Assembly: GCF_001528665.1 (NCBI RefSeq)
Contig: NZ_BBYJ01000013.1
Location: 182,442-246,441, forward strand
Source: Microtetraspora malaysiensis
GTDB lineage: Bacteria > Actinomycetota > Actinomycetes > Streptosporangiales > Streptosporangiaceae
Reading direction: 5' to 3'
Length of the DNA stretch: 64,000 bases
Below, one piece after another: positions 1 to 7,505 of this stretch. A model generated the notes under the pieces. That model was not told the origin of the DNA and did no database searches. It worked only from the letters and a program-made list of their open reading frames with translations. The position numbers and the translations under genes are program-made. Within the stretch, counting starts at the first letter, position 1. Every line of letters begins with the position of its first letter.

Positions 1-602
1 GGCGGGCCGCCCCCCGCCCGCCGTACCTGCTGGGGAGACCGCGCGGAGGAGGGGCCGACAGGTTCGATCACGGCCCCACCCCCCTCGACCGCCAGCACCC
101 GGGCGAGGCCGGCGTCGCGCAGCCCCAGGAGGCGGGCGGCCCGTAACCGGACCGGCTCCGGCGCCGACCCGTCGAGCACCAACTCGATCAGCGCGGGATC
201 GTCACCCGGCCGCCCGCCCGGCGCCCGGCCGCGGGTCCGGTCCAGGACGTCCCTGGCCGCCACGGCGGCCCGTTCGAGCACCATGGCGTCGACCGGCCCG
301 GCGGGACCTGGGCGTTCCAGCCACAAAGTTCCCGTCCCGGCGCTCGGCAGCGGCGTGCTGGACCACGCCGGGTCCGGGGGTGTGCCGACGTCCTCGCGCC
401 GCCCGTCGGCCAGCACGCGGACGCGCACGCGGCGTTCACCGTCGACCAGCCGGGCGGGGCACCCGGCGAGCACCGCCGCGCCGCGGACGATCGCCTCCAG
501 GCCCGCACGCGACTCCACCAGCCGGTCGAAGTAGGCGATGACCTGGACCGCGGCGCCGGCGTCGGGGTCGAGCGCGGCGAGCCTCCCGACGAGCTCTCTC
601 AC
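1..602 (-). CDS. PucR/CdaR-like transcriptional regulator, N-terminal part (runs off left edge)
   Basis: An open frame of about 200 codons runs from a GTG at 602 to the window edge without a stop. It begins VRELVGRLAALDPDAGAA and continues with segments such as YFDRLVESRAGLEAIVRG and AAVLAGCPARLVDGERRVR. This is the usual opening of actinobacterial PucR-type regulators, where a GAF-like sensory region precedes a C-terminal helix-turn-helix. The DNA-binding end lies outside the window, so family membership rests on the N-terminal pattern. It follows the esterase by about 45 bases on the same strand and may be cotranscribed with it. The start is uncertain because only a weak GGGG-type ribosome site lies upstream. 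Confidence 0.6.
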   Translation of the reverse strand, partial: MRELVGRLAALDPDAGAAVQVIAYFDRLVESRAGLEAIVRGAAVLAGCPARLVDGERRVRVRVLADGRREDVGTPPDPAWSSTPLPSAGTGTLWLERPGPAGPVDAMVLERAAVAARDVLDRTRGRAPGGRPGDDPALIELVLDGSAPEPVRLRAARLLGLRDAGLARVLAVEGGGAVIEPVGPSSARSPQQVRRAGGGP

Positions 603-647
603 CAGGCCATCCTGCCCCAGCGCGACGTCACGGGCCAGATCGGAAGC

Positions 648-1625
648 TCAGGCGCCGAGCAGCCGCCGCAACCAGCGCACCCGGGCCGCCTTGGCGTCCT
701 GGGAGATCGCGGCCTGCGGCGCCATCATGTCGAACCCGTGGAACCCGCCGGGCCAAACGTGCAGCTCGGCCTGGCCTCCGGCCTGCCAGATGCGGCTGGC
801 GTACGTGACGTCCTCGTCGCGGAACGTCTCCGCGGAGCCGACGTCGATGAAGGCCGGCGGCAGCCCGGACAGGTCCGTGGCCCGCGCCGGGGATGCGTAG
901 GGCGAGACGTCGGGGCCGCCCCGCTTCTCACCGAGCAACGCCGTCCAGCCCGTTTCGTTCGATGTACGGTCCCAGACACCCAGTCCGGCCATCTGCTCGG
1001 CGGAGGGCGTGTCGTTGCGGTCGTCGAGCATCGGGCAGAGCAGCATCTGCCCGATGAGGCCGGGGCCACCCCGATCGCGGGCCGCCAGGGCCACCGCCGC
1101 GGACAGCCCGCCGCCCGCGCTCGCGCCCGCCACCAGGATCCGGCCGGGGTCGATACCCAGTTCGTCGGCGTGCTCCGCGGTCCAGACCAGGCCCGCGTAG
1201 CAGTCCTCGACCGGCGCCGGGTGCGGATGCTCGGGCGCCAGCCGGTACTCCACCGAGACGACCACGAGCTGCAGTTCCATCGCCCATTCGAGGACGTCGG
1301 CCAGCCCGACGCGGTTGTTGCCCATGATCATTCCGCCGCCGTGGATGTGATAGATCGCCGGGAGCGGCGTCGTGGGGCTGGTGTTCGAGGGGCGGCATAC
1401 CAGCAGGGATATGTCGGGTTCCCCCACGGGGCCGGAAACGGCGAGCTCCGCAACCTCGATCGCTCCGCCCCTGCTGAGGTCCTCTTCAAGATCGGTCAGA
1501 GGCGCCTGCCGCAGGGCCGGGATCACGTCCGGAGTGAACGACGGGGGCAGCCACTCCCCCAGCACCGCGAGGGCCGCGGCCAGCTCCGGGTCGAAGGGCG
1601 GTGGAGGCGGTGTGGTCGTGCTCAT
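648..1625 (-). CDS. HSL-family alpha/beta-hydrolase (esterase/lipase)
   Basis: The 325-residue protein carries the hormone-sensitive-lipase oxyanion motif HGGG (YHIHGGGMIMGNN), the nucleophile elbow GASAGGG, a late acidic residue region and the catalytic-His segment GGFHGFD. These mark a cytoplasmic carboxylesterase that acts on short acyl esters; the substrate cannot be told. The start at MSTTT is chosen because GGGAG lies 6 bases upstream. The longer frame to 1775 has no such site and reads as non-coding. It ends in TGA (RRLLGA) just before the PucR-like gene, probably one transcription unit. Confidence 0.85.
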   Translation of the reverse strand: MSTTTPPPPPFDPELAAALAVLGEWLPPSFTPDVIPALRQAPLTDLEEDLSRGGAIEVAELAVSGPVGEPDISLLVCRPSNTSPTTPLPAIYHIHGGGMIMGNNRVGLADVLEWAMELQLVVVSVEYRLAPEHPHPAPVEDCYAGLVWTAEHADELGIDPGRILVAGASAGGGLSAAVALAARDRGGPGLIGQMLLCPMLDDRNDTPSAEQMAGLGVWDRTSNETGWTALLGEKRGGPDVSPYASPARATDLSGLPPAFIDVGSAETFRDEDVTYASRIWQAGGQAELHVWPGGFHGFDMMAPQAAISQDAKAARVRWLRRLLGA

Positions 1626-1809
1626 CAGAACTCCCGACGTCGCCGAGGTTACGGGCGGCTGACATCGCCGCCTGCCAGCATCGTGATCCATCGCCGCCCG
1701 CCTTTCGAGCGCCACGCGGCGGGTGATACCCGCCGACTGGCGGGCCCGAAGCGCCACCATGGACTGCTCCCTCAAGAGCCCGTCAGGGATGGCGGGACGG
1801 GGCTTTGGG

Positions 1810-2586
1810 TCAGCCGTCGAGGAGCGCGGCGATGGCGTCGGCGCCGCCTTGATTCAGCCAAGTGGGGAAGTCAAGCAGGTCGGGGTGACTGCGGCGCAGG
1901 GCGGGAATGTCGGCGCGCCACAGACCGCGTTGGGCGGTGAAGGCGCGCGAGGCGTCCTCACTCAGGTTCAGTTCCTCGCCGGCGACCTGCTGGTAAGTGA
2001 TCTGGCGCCCAAGGTGCCGGCCGATCAGGCGCGCAGTGGCGTCGGGGCTCAGCTCGTCGCCTGCCAGCTCCAAGGCCTGGCCCAGGTATGTGGCAGGGTC
2101 GGCGAAGGCGAGGGCGGCGAACGCGCCGATGTCGGTCACGGCGATCAGCTGCACGGGGACGTCGGGGGCGAACAGGTGGCGCAGCACCCCGTCGGGAGAG
2201 ATACCGCCCAGCCCCAGCCCGGGGATGGCGTGGTTCTCCATGAAGCGCACCGGCCGCAAAACGGTGGCCGGCAGCCCGAGAGCGGCGATGTGCCGCTCGA
2301 TCGCCCATTTGCTCTCCCAATACGAGATGCCGGTGCCTCGCTCGGCGCCGCCGACGGAGGCGAAGACCAGATGGGCGACCCCGGCCGCTGCCGCGGCGTC
2401 TGCCAGGTGCCGGCCGCGCCGGACCTCGCGTTCGCTGTCCAGGTCGTCCGGGGTGACGGCGAAGACGCCGTGGGCACCGGCCATGGCCGCCTTGAGGCTG
2501 CCGGGATCGTCCAGGTCGCCTTGGACCAGTTCGGCACCCGCCGCGGCCAGCTCGCGGGTGGCCGCGGCGGCGACATCGATGCACAA
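1810..2586 (-). pseudogene. NmrA-like NAD(P)-binding protein lacking its Rossmann N-terminus
   Basis: From about residue 10 onward this is a good NmrA/SDR-like protein (LVQGDLDDPGSLKAAMAG, HLVFASVGGAERG, SKWAIERHI, LRPVRFMEN). The normal beginning, with the GATGxxG nucleotide-binding loop and first strand-helix, is missing. The frame is closed by a TGA two codons ahead of the TTG used as start, and the upstream DNA does not encode the missing part in another frame. About 30 residues have been lost, so the product probably cannot bind NAD(P). I treat it as a broken gene, although the remainder has stayed open. Confidence 0.6.
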
Positions 2587-2762
2587 GAGTCAGCCGATGA
2601 TTGCCGGCGGCCGCGACGTTCAGGCTCCCGGCGGAAGACGCACCATCGGACCGAGCGAACTCGACCGCGACCGGGCCGGACCACAACGCCGCACGCTGAG
2701 GTCAGGCGGCGCATCCGCAGGCGGGACGGGGACCATCCCCCGGGTCCCCGGCCGCCCAGAGG

Positions 2763-3866
2763 CTAGTGTCGCGCTCCTCCCGGCAGGACCACGGCGGCCA
2801 GACCGGGGACATCGAACAGCGGCCGACGCCCCGCGGGGGAGATGGACTCCAGCTTCTGCCGTCCGTTGGCCTGGTCCTGGGGAATCCGCATGACGGCGAA
2901 GCCGCCGTCCACAGGTCCGATCGGGAACTGATCGGCCGACAGCGGTAGGCGAGCCACCTGCTTGCCCGCGAGGTCGAACTCCAGGACCGTGGTCCGGTCA
3001 CCGGAGTACTCCAGGGTGAAGACGCGCTTGTCGTTCACCTGGATCCACAACCCGTGGTCCGTGTCGGCGAGGAGACCCGCTCCTGACGTGAGGGTGACGG
3101 TGTGGCCGGTGTTCGCGTACTTGAGCGTGACGCGTTCGAGGGGCAGCTTGCCGTACTGGCTCTGGTCGAGAAGGAGAAGTTCGCCCGAGGGCAGCAGGCC
3201 GACCGGCTCCTGCCGAGGAGGCAGTCGGAGTTCGCTGGTGCGACCGCCGGGCAGCTCCAGCGATGTATAGAAGCTGACGTCTCCGCTGGCGTGATAGCCG
3301 GCGATCAGCCGTCGTGAGTCCGCGGACCACGCCCACGGGCTGTACGCGCTGTCCGCGTTGCCGCCGGCCGGAGGGTCGAGTCTGTGCACCGTGACGCCCA
3401 GCAGATCCCTGACCTCGTATCCACCGCCGACGGGCTGTCCAAGCCATCGCCCGTCAGGGGAGAGCGTGATGTTGCCCGGCGGATTGACGGTCCGCTCGCC
3501 CAGCAGGTACTGCCGGCCGTCTGTGAGCAGCAGGAAGGTGGGGCACTCCGACTGGCAGGCGGTGTAGACCATGGCGCCCCGCCCGACAGGGCCGGCGGAG
3601 GGTAGGGTCGGCGCCTCGGCAGGTGGCTCCACGACCCGCACGACTTGCGTCGGCGACACCACCGTCGCGACGGTGTCCGGAGGGCCGGGCAGGAACTGCT
3701 GGACGGCGACGACACCGCCGACGATCACCATGAGGGCGGCCGAGCCGGCGATCAGCGCCCGGCGGGTTCTGCGGGGTCGCAGTGTGACAAGCGCCCGGTC
3801 GGCATCGGCGTAGTCGCGTACGTCCTGGGCGAGGTGGTGATAGGCCTCACCGAGTGGCCGGTTCAT
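2763..3866 (-). CDS. Membrane-anchored beta-propeller-like protein, ECF sigma partner
   Basis: The 367-residue protein has a basic cytoplasmic N-terminus (about residues 1-35), one transmembrane helix (about 36-58, ALIAGSAALMVIVGGVVAV) and a large extracytoplasmic domain. That domain has recurring WD/TolB-like strands such as LSPDGRWLGQ, WSADSRRL and LLLTDGRQYLLG. Its start overlaps the stop of the sigma gene in an ATGA, so the two are translationally coupled. This layout is typical of proteins encoded with SigE-family ECF factors in actinomycetes. A role in sensing or anti-sigma control is inferred; no zinc anti-sigma motif is seen. Confidence 0.75.
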   Translation of the reverse strand: MNRPLGEAYHHLAQDVRDYADADRALVTLRPRRTRRALIAGSAALMVIVGGVVAVQQFLPGPPDTVATVVSPTQVVRVVEPPAEAPTLPSAGPVGRGAMVYTACQSECPTFLLLTDGRQYLLGERTVNPPGNITLSPDGRWLGQPVGGGYEVRDLLGVTVHRLDPPAGGNADSAYSPWAWSADSRRLIAGYHASGDVSFYTSLELPGGRTSELRLPPRQEPVGLLPSGELLLLDQSQYGKLPLERVTLKYANTGHTVTLTSGAGLLADTDHGLWIQVNDKRVFTLEYSGDRTTVLEFDLAGKQVARLPLSADQFPIGPVDGGFAVMRIPQDQANGRQKLESISPAGRRPLFDVPGLAAVVLPGGARH

Positions 3867-4366
3867 GAGCGCACCTCCGCTTCGAGTAGTTGAGGAGCCA
3901 CTTGCCGGAGTCGCTTGAGCGCATCATGTGTGTGACGCTTGACCGTCCCGACGGAGCATCCCAGCTCAGCGGCGACCGCGCTTTCGGAGAGATCCTCGTA
4001 GAACCTGAGATAGAGCACGATCCGCTGCTTCGGCGCGAGCACGCTCAGCGCCCGCGCCAGCGCGACCTTCAGTTCCGCCTGCTCGGACTCGTCCGTGGAC
4101 GGCAATGACTCGGGAAGGTCCGCGGTCGGCACGAACGTCAGCCGGCGGGGACGCCTCCACGTACGCAGCTGATTGATCATGACCTTGCGGACGTACGGCT
4201 CGGGATCGCCCTTCTTCGTCAGCTTCCGCCATCGTGCCGCGACCTTGACCAGGGCCTCCTGCACCAGGTCTTCGGCCAGGCCGTGGTCTCCCGTGACCAG
4301 GTAGGCCATGCGCGACAGCGCCAGACCACGCGCGGCCACGAATTCGCGGAACCCGTCATCGGTCAC
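3863..4366 (-). CDS. ECF RNA polymerase sigma factor, SigE-type actinobacterial family
   Basis: The 167-residue protein has region 2 (FVAARGLALSRMAYLVTGD, GLAEDLVQEALVKVAARW) and region 4 (LSVLAPKQRIVLYLRFYEDLSE, VGTVKRHTHDALKRLR). This is the size and pattern of the SigE family of extracytoplasmic-function sigma factors. The GTG at 4366 is preferred over one at 4396 because GGAGGG lies about 8 bases upstream of it. It is coupled to the membrane protein that follows and lies 71 bases after the MauE-like gene on the same strand, so it might sit at the end of that longer operon. Confidence 0.88.
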   Translation of the reverse strand: MTDDGFREFVAARGLALSRMAYLVTGDHGLAEDLVQEALVKVAARWRKLTKKGDPEPYVRKVMINQLRTWRRPRRLTFVPTADLPESLPSTDESEQAELKVALARALSVLAPKQRIVLYLRFYEDLSESAVAAELGCSVGTVKRHTHDALKRLRQVAPQLLEAEVRS

Positions 4367-4437
4367 CGGCCCAACCCTCCGTCGTGGACTCCTCACCTAC
4401 AACACTCACCGATGGCGGCGGAAGGTTGAGTGGCTTC

Positions 4438-4824
4438 TCAGGCCGCGGCGCCCCACAGAGCCAGCCCCATGAGCAGGACCAGCGCCGCTCGTGCCCACGT
4501 GCGGATCGATGCCCGCTCCTTGGAGCCGAAGCAGAGGCAGGGGGCTTGCTCCCCCATCGCCAGGAGATACGTCTGCGCCACTGTGAAGGATGCGCCCAGA
4601 CAGGTCCCCGTCACGCCCACGACCACGTCGGCGACGGGAGAGACCACCATCAGCGCGGTGAGCGCCTCCACGGTCACCACCGTGAAGGCGCCCACCTGGG
4701 CAAGTCGTCCTCGGATTCCGAAGGTCGCCAGGGTGCCCTGGAACGCGGTGAAGTTACCCGCCTTCCCGAACACGGCCAGCGCCAGGACGATGCCCAGCCC
4801 GTAGCGGGCGACGAAGACGATCAC
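4438..4824 (-). CDS. MauE/DoxX-like redox-associated membrane protein
   Basis: The 128-residue protein is almost entirely membrane-embedded, with about four helices. It has the pattern of MauE/DoxX proteins: RYGLGIVLALAVFGKAGN at the start, then AFQGTLATFGI, and a late cysteine motif PCLCFGS. MauE proteins help form disulfides in the periplasmic light chain of methylamine dehydrogenase. Here the likely client is the Cys-rich Tat protein encoded two genes upstream. Its start overlaps the stop of the preceding membrane gene (ATGA). A thiol-relay role is inferred from family and context. Confidence 0.72.
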   Translation of the reverse strand: MIVFVARYGLGIVLALAVFGKAGNFTAFQGTLATFGIRGRLAQVGAFTVVTVEALTALMVVSPVADVVVGVTGTCLGASFTVAQTYLLAMGEQAPCLCFGSKERASIRTWARAALVLLMGLALWGAAA

Positions 4825-5363
4825 CCGATCACCAGCATCGTCACCACGGGCACCGCGAGAACGGCGAACAGGACTTTCAGCTTCGGCAGGGTGAAGTAGA
4901 ACGCCGTGTCCGCCTCCATCTTGTTCCGGGCCGCGGCGAAGGTCAGGAGCATCAACGCCCGCGCCGCCGCGAAGCCGGCGCCCGCCATGAGCGCTTCCTC
5001 CCAGGACGCCAGGAACATGATCGAGACTGCCATGATGTGCGGCAGCCCGGTCGGAGAATAGGTGCGCATTCCCGTGCCCATTTCGACGCCGAACTGCACG
5101 GCGCCCCAGAACGGAATCCTGGTGACGAACTGCGGCACCAGCCGCGCATTCTGAAGCAACGGGAAAGAGAGCAAATCCAGCTCGCGAAGCAGGAAGACAA
5201 CCGCCGCCGCCGCGACCAGGATCTGCAGAACCAGCATCGGGAACGGAGCTCGGAGCACAGATCCGACGACCACCAGCACGAATGTGACGGCGCCCGCTCC
5301 CACGAACAACCCGGCGACGAAGCCGGCTATGTCAATACCCCGTCGGACCGACGAGGACAGCAC
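4821..5363 (-). CDS. Polytopic membrane protein of the Mau-like operon
   Basis: The 180-residue protein has about five hydrophobic segments (IAGFVAGLFVGAGAVTFVL, LVLQILVAAAAVVFLL, IMAVSIMFLASWEE, and a C-terminal KVLFAVLAVPVVTMLVIG). I do not recognise a named family. A MauF-like or DoxX-like role would fit the position between the small membrane protein and the MauE-like protein. It contains no cysteine, so it is not itself a thiol carrier. The stop overlaps the next gene by four bases, so the two are coupled. Confidence 0.65.
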   Translation of the reverse strand: MLSSSVRRGIDIAGFVAGLFVGAGAVTFVLVVVGSVLRAPFPMLVLQILVAAAAVVFLLRELDLLSFPLLQNARLVPQFVTRIPFWGAVQFGVEMGTGMRTYSPTGLPHIMAVSIMFLASWEEALMAGAGFAAARALMLLTFAAARNKMEADTAFYFTLPKLKVLFAVLAVPVVTMLVIG

Positions 5364-5381
5364 CCAGGCGCTGTTCAGGCT

Positions 5382-5552
5382 TCAAACGGAGCCGGAGAGG
5401 GAGAACCCGGCGACGAGAGCCGCCACCAGCCAGGTGAAGCCGCTGGTGCTCGCACCCGTCAGGTTCAGGGACACCACCAGTGCCTCCGCCGCCACGATCA
5501 ATGCCAGGCCGGGCACCAACAGGCGGACGGACGCGGTCGAGGAGTGGCTCAT
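5382..5552 (-). CDS. Small (56-residue) hydrophobic membrane protein
   Basis: A short frame fills the gap between the Cys-rich Tat protein (stop at 5562) and the 180-residue membrane protein (start at 5363). It begins MSHSSTASVRLLVPGLALI and ends GFSLSGSV before TGA. It has two hydrophobic stretches, about residues 10-30 and 40-54, and no cysteine. The position in the operon, with 9 and 18 bases to its neighbours, and the clean two-helix pattern argue that it is real. No family is recognised. Confidence 0.6.
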   Translation of the reverse strand: MSHSSTASVRLLVPGLALIVAAEALVVSLNLTGASTSGFTWLVAALVAGFSLSGSV

Positions 5553-5561
5553 GGATCCAGG

Positions 5562-6074
5562 TCAGATCGCCGTGCGGCAGATGGAGAAACGCGAGACGTT
5601 GCCCCCGCCGCAGTCGTGGTACTCGTACCAGCCGTCGGAGCACTTGCGGCGGGTGGCGGTGGTGCTGCCGCCGTACCACTTCCACGCGTTGTTGCCGTCG
5701 CAGGTGGAGGCGTAGTGGGTGTAGCGAAGGTTGTAGCAGGTGCCGGACGCGCCGTCGTTGCGGTGCCACGAGCCGGAGCAGTTGCCCGAGTACAGCGCGC
5801 TCGAGGGCACGCAGACGCTGCTGGCGTTGGCGTACCCGTGGCAGCTCTCCCACGCGGTGTAGGTGGCGGCCGCGGCGCTGCGCGGCTTCGACCAGGGCAG
5901 GAGGTCGAGAACGCCCAGGCCCGTCGCCACGGCGGCTCCGGTGGCGATGCCGAGCACGCGCCGCCTGCTCCAGCCTTCCCGCTTGGCGGACATGAGCGTC
6001 GGCATCGCCTGCTCGGGCATGTCCTCGGCGCTGGGTATCTGATCGAGTATCGACGTCCGCTTCTCGGCCTTCAC
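5562..6074 (-). CDS. Tat-exported Cys/Trp-rich protein, methylamine dehydrogenase light-chain-like
   Basis: The 170-residue protein has an unusually long 35-residue lead-in to a twin-arginine signal (WSRRRVLGIATGAAVATGLG). A mature domain of about 100 residues follows with eight cysteines and several Trp and Tyr (TYTAWESCHGYA, NAWKWYGG, RRKCSDGWYEYHDCGGG, ending FSICRTAI). This resembles the small disulfide-knotted MauA light chain in size, export route and neighbours (MauD-like, MauE-like). MauA has more cysteines, and no MauB large subunit or MauG is nearby, so TTQ cofactor formation is not shown. The GTG start overlaps the stop of the MauD-like gene, with GAAAGGAAG upstream. Confidence 0.62.
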   Translation of the reverse strand: MKAEKRTSILDQIPSAEDMPEQAMPTLMSAKREGWSRRRVLGIATGAAVATGLGVLDLLPWSKPRSAAAATYTAWESCHGYANASSVCVPSSALYSGNCSGSWHRNDGASGTCYNLRYTHYASTCDGNNAWKWYGGSTTATRRKCSDGWYEYHDCGGGNVSRFSICRTAI

Positions 6075-6577
6075 AGCTTCACTTCCTTTCTGGTTGCTAC
6101 CGCTCGCTCGACGATCTCCGTGAGCGCCTCTCCTGACCCCACCGGGGCCGTGAACACCACGACGCCGTTCTCCTCCACGACGAGCAGAGCCGGGGTGTAC
6201 GGCACTCTGGCCGCGCGCCAGATCGCCGGATCCTTGATCACGCGGATGGAGTCGGGCAGGGCCTTGTCGAACCCGGGGTCGTCGGACAGCACGGTGAACG
6301 ACATGTCCGCGGGGAGGGTGGCCGTCAGCGCGGCGGCCGCGAGCATGACTTCGTCGCAGATGGGGCAGCGCCGGTTGACCTTGATGACCATGGTCGTGCC
6401 ACCGGGAACGGCCAGCCCGCTCGCCTGCGCGTCGGGGCCGGTGGCCACGCTCAGGCCGACGCCGCTGTAGGTGGCCAGTTCCAGTTCGCGTACCCGCCGG
6501 AAGAGCCCGGCGCCCGCCGCGAACAGCAGGGCGACGAGCACGGCCAGGATGATGACCACCGCGGTCAACGGCTCCAC
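6071..6577 (-). CDS. MauD-like membrane-anchored thioredoxin-fold protein
   Basis: The 168-residue protein has one N-terminal membrane helix (VVIILAVLVALLFAAGAGLF) followed by an extracytoplasmic thioredoxin fold with the active-site motif CPIC (VNRRCPICDEVM) and the cis-Pro-type region VPYTPALLVV. It matches MauD and related proteins that oxidise or shuffle disulfides in an exported partner. The GTG start lies one base after the stop of the upstream gene, and the end overlaps the start of the Cys-rich Tat protein, its likely substrate. Confidence 0.78.
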   Translation of the reverse strand: MEPLTAVVIILAVLVALLFAAGAGLFRRVRELELATYSGVGLSVATGPDAQASGLAVPGGTTMVIKVNRRCPICDEVMLAAAALTATLPADMSFTVLSDDPGFDKALPDSIRVIKDPAIWRAARVPYTPALLVVEENGVVVFTAPVGSGEALTEIVERAVATRKEVKL

Positions 6578-6578
6578 G

Positions 6579-7328
6579 TCAGGCCCGCCACTCGACGCGC
6601 TTGACCTTGTTCAGGAAGTCGGCGGCGGTCTCAGGGGCGCCCGCCGCCGCGCGGGCCGACACGCCTGCCCTGTTGGAGCCCGGGGCGTCCCAGGGATACA
6701 GAGTCGCGATGGCGGTCTCGGTGACCAGAAGGAACGGCGTCGCCTGGTCCGAGGGCGGCGCGGGCAGCCGCCACAGCTCGCCCGACTGTGCGCCGTACCC
6801 TCGCCACTTGGGAATCCGGTTGATTCCCGCCTGCTTGGGCTCGACCGTCATGGTGCCGATTCCCGCGATCGAGATCGCGTAGAGCTCCATGGAGACGTCG
6901 AAGCGCCCGCCCCCGGCAGCCGTCATGCCCTCGGGGGTGTCCTGCCACGTCACCCGGCTGAAGGTGTCGACGATGTCGGCCGATTCCCACTCGGGGGTGT
7001 AGAAGAGCCCATGCGCCATGTGCCACGGGCCCAGCCACACGGCCCACCTGGCGTCGGCCGGGTCCTCGCAGTCGTAGACGACGACTTCGCCGCCGGCCAG
7101 CGAGAAGCGCTCGCGCTCACGCCCGCGGACCGAGTTGACGCCCGCGGTCAGGGAGGACTTGGGAGCCAGTTCGAGCCCCCAGGTCTCCACGGTGGTGTTC
7201 CGCGACCCGTACTTCGGGGTGTAGCGCACGTGGCCGGTCCATGAGGCCAGCGAGCCGGCTTCCGCGTCGTCGACCTCGAGATTAAGAAAGGAGTTGGAAA
7301 TGGTGCGGAGAGTGGATAAATGCCCCAT
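6579..7328 (-). CDS. Hypothetical protein heading the Mau-like operon
   Basis: The 249-residue soluble protein has no signal peptide and a beta-rich, Trp-rich sequence (GHVRYTPKYGSRNTTVETWG, VWLGPWHMAHGLFYTPEWESAD). I do not recognise the family. The start at 7328 (MGHLSTL) is preferred over 7388 because GGCGAGG lies about 6 bases upstream. As the first gene of the operon (1-base gap to the thioredoxin-like gene) it may be a cytoplasmic partner of the Cys-rich protein or an enzyme of the same pathway. Confidence 0.7.
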   Translation of the reverse strand: MGHLSTLRTISNSFLNLEVDDAEAGSLASWTGHVRYTPKYGSRNTTVETWGLELAPKSSLTAGVNSVRGRERERFSLAGGEVVVYDCEDPADARWAVWLGPWHMAHGLFYTPEWESADIVDTFSRVTWQDTPEGMTAAGGGRFDVSMELYAISIAGIGTMTVEPKQAGINRIPKWRGYGAQSGELWRLPAPPSDQATPFLLVTETAIATLYPWDAPGSNRAGVSARAAAGAPETAADFLNKVKRVEWRA

Positions 7329-7432
7329 TAAGCCTCGCCTTTCGCGGCAGCTATCGGGAAATCGATCATTTCGCACGCAGCTTGACATGATCGGACATCC
7401 GGGTCAAGGGACGAATTTTCGCCATATCAGGC

Positions 7433-7469
7433 ACTACATTCGTAGATCATTCCACTACATTCGTAGATC
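7433..7469. repeat. Two direct copies of ACTACATTCGTAGATC, 21-bp period
   Basis: The 16-base word occurs at 7433-7448 and 7454-7469. Each copy contains a short dyad CTAC-N4-GTAG. One copy can be the IS left end. The second may be a duplicated end, a transposase or repressor site, or an operator of the BlaI/CopY kind, whose sites are CTAC/GTAG dyads. It lies 37-73 bases ahead of the transposase start. Confidence 0.6.
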
Positions 7470-7505
7470 GAATTCGGATTCGACGGACGCGGCGAAATCG
7501 AATGC

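Noticed and set aside
600-650. TGA at the esterase end is in frame with the PucR-like gene, so a selenocysteine read-through fusion was considered given the nearby sel genes.
   Set aside because: The esterase ends at the normal family C-terminus and the regulator begins at its normal N-terminus with its own GTG; no SECIS-like stem was seen after the TGA.
738-1940. Long plus-strand open frame (400 codons).
   Set aside because: It is antisense to the esterase and NmrA-like genes, has biased Arg/Gly/Pro composition and no recognisable motif.
5037-6470. Long plus-strand open frame (477 codons) across the Mau-like operon.
   Set aside because: Shadow of well-supported minus-strand genes with overlapping starts and stops; composition is non-protein-like.
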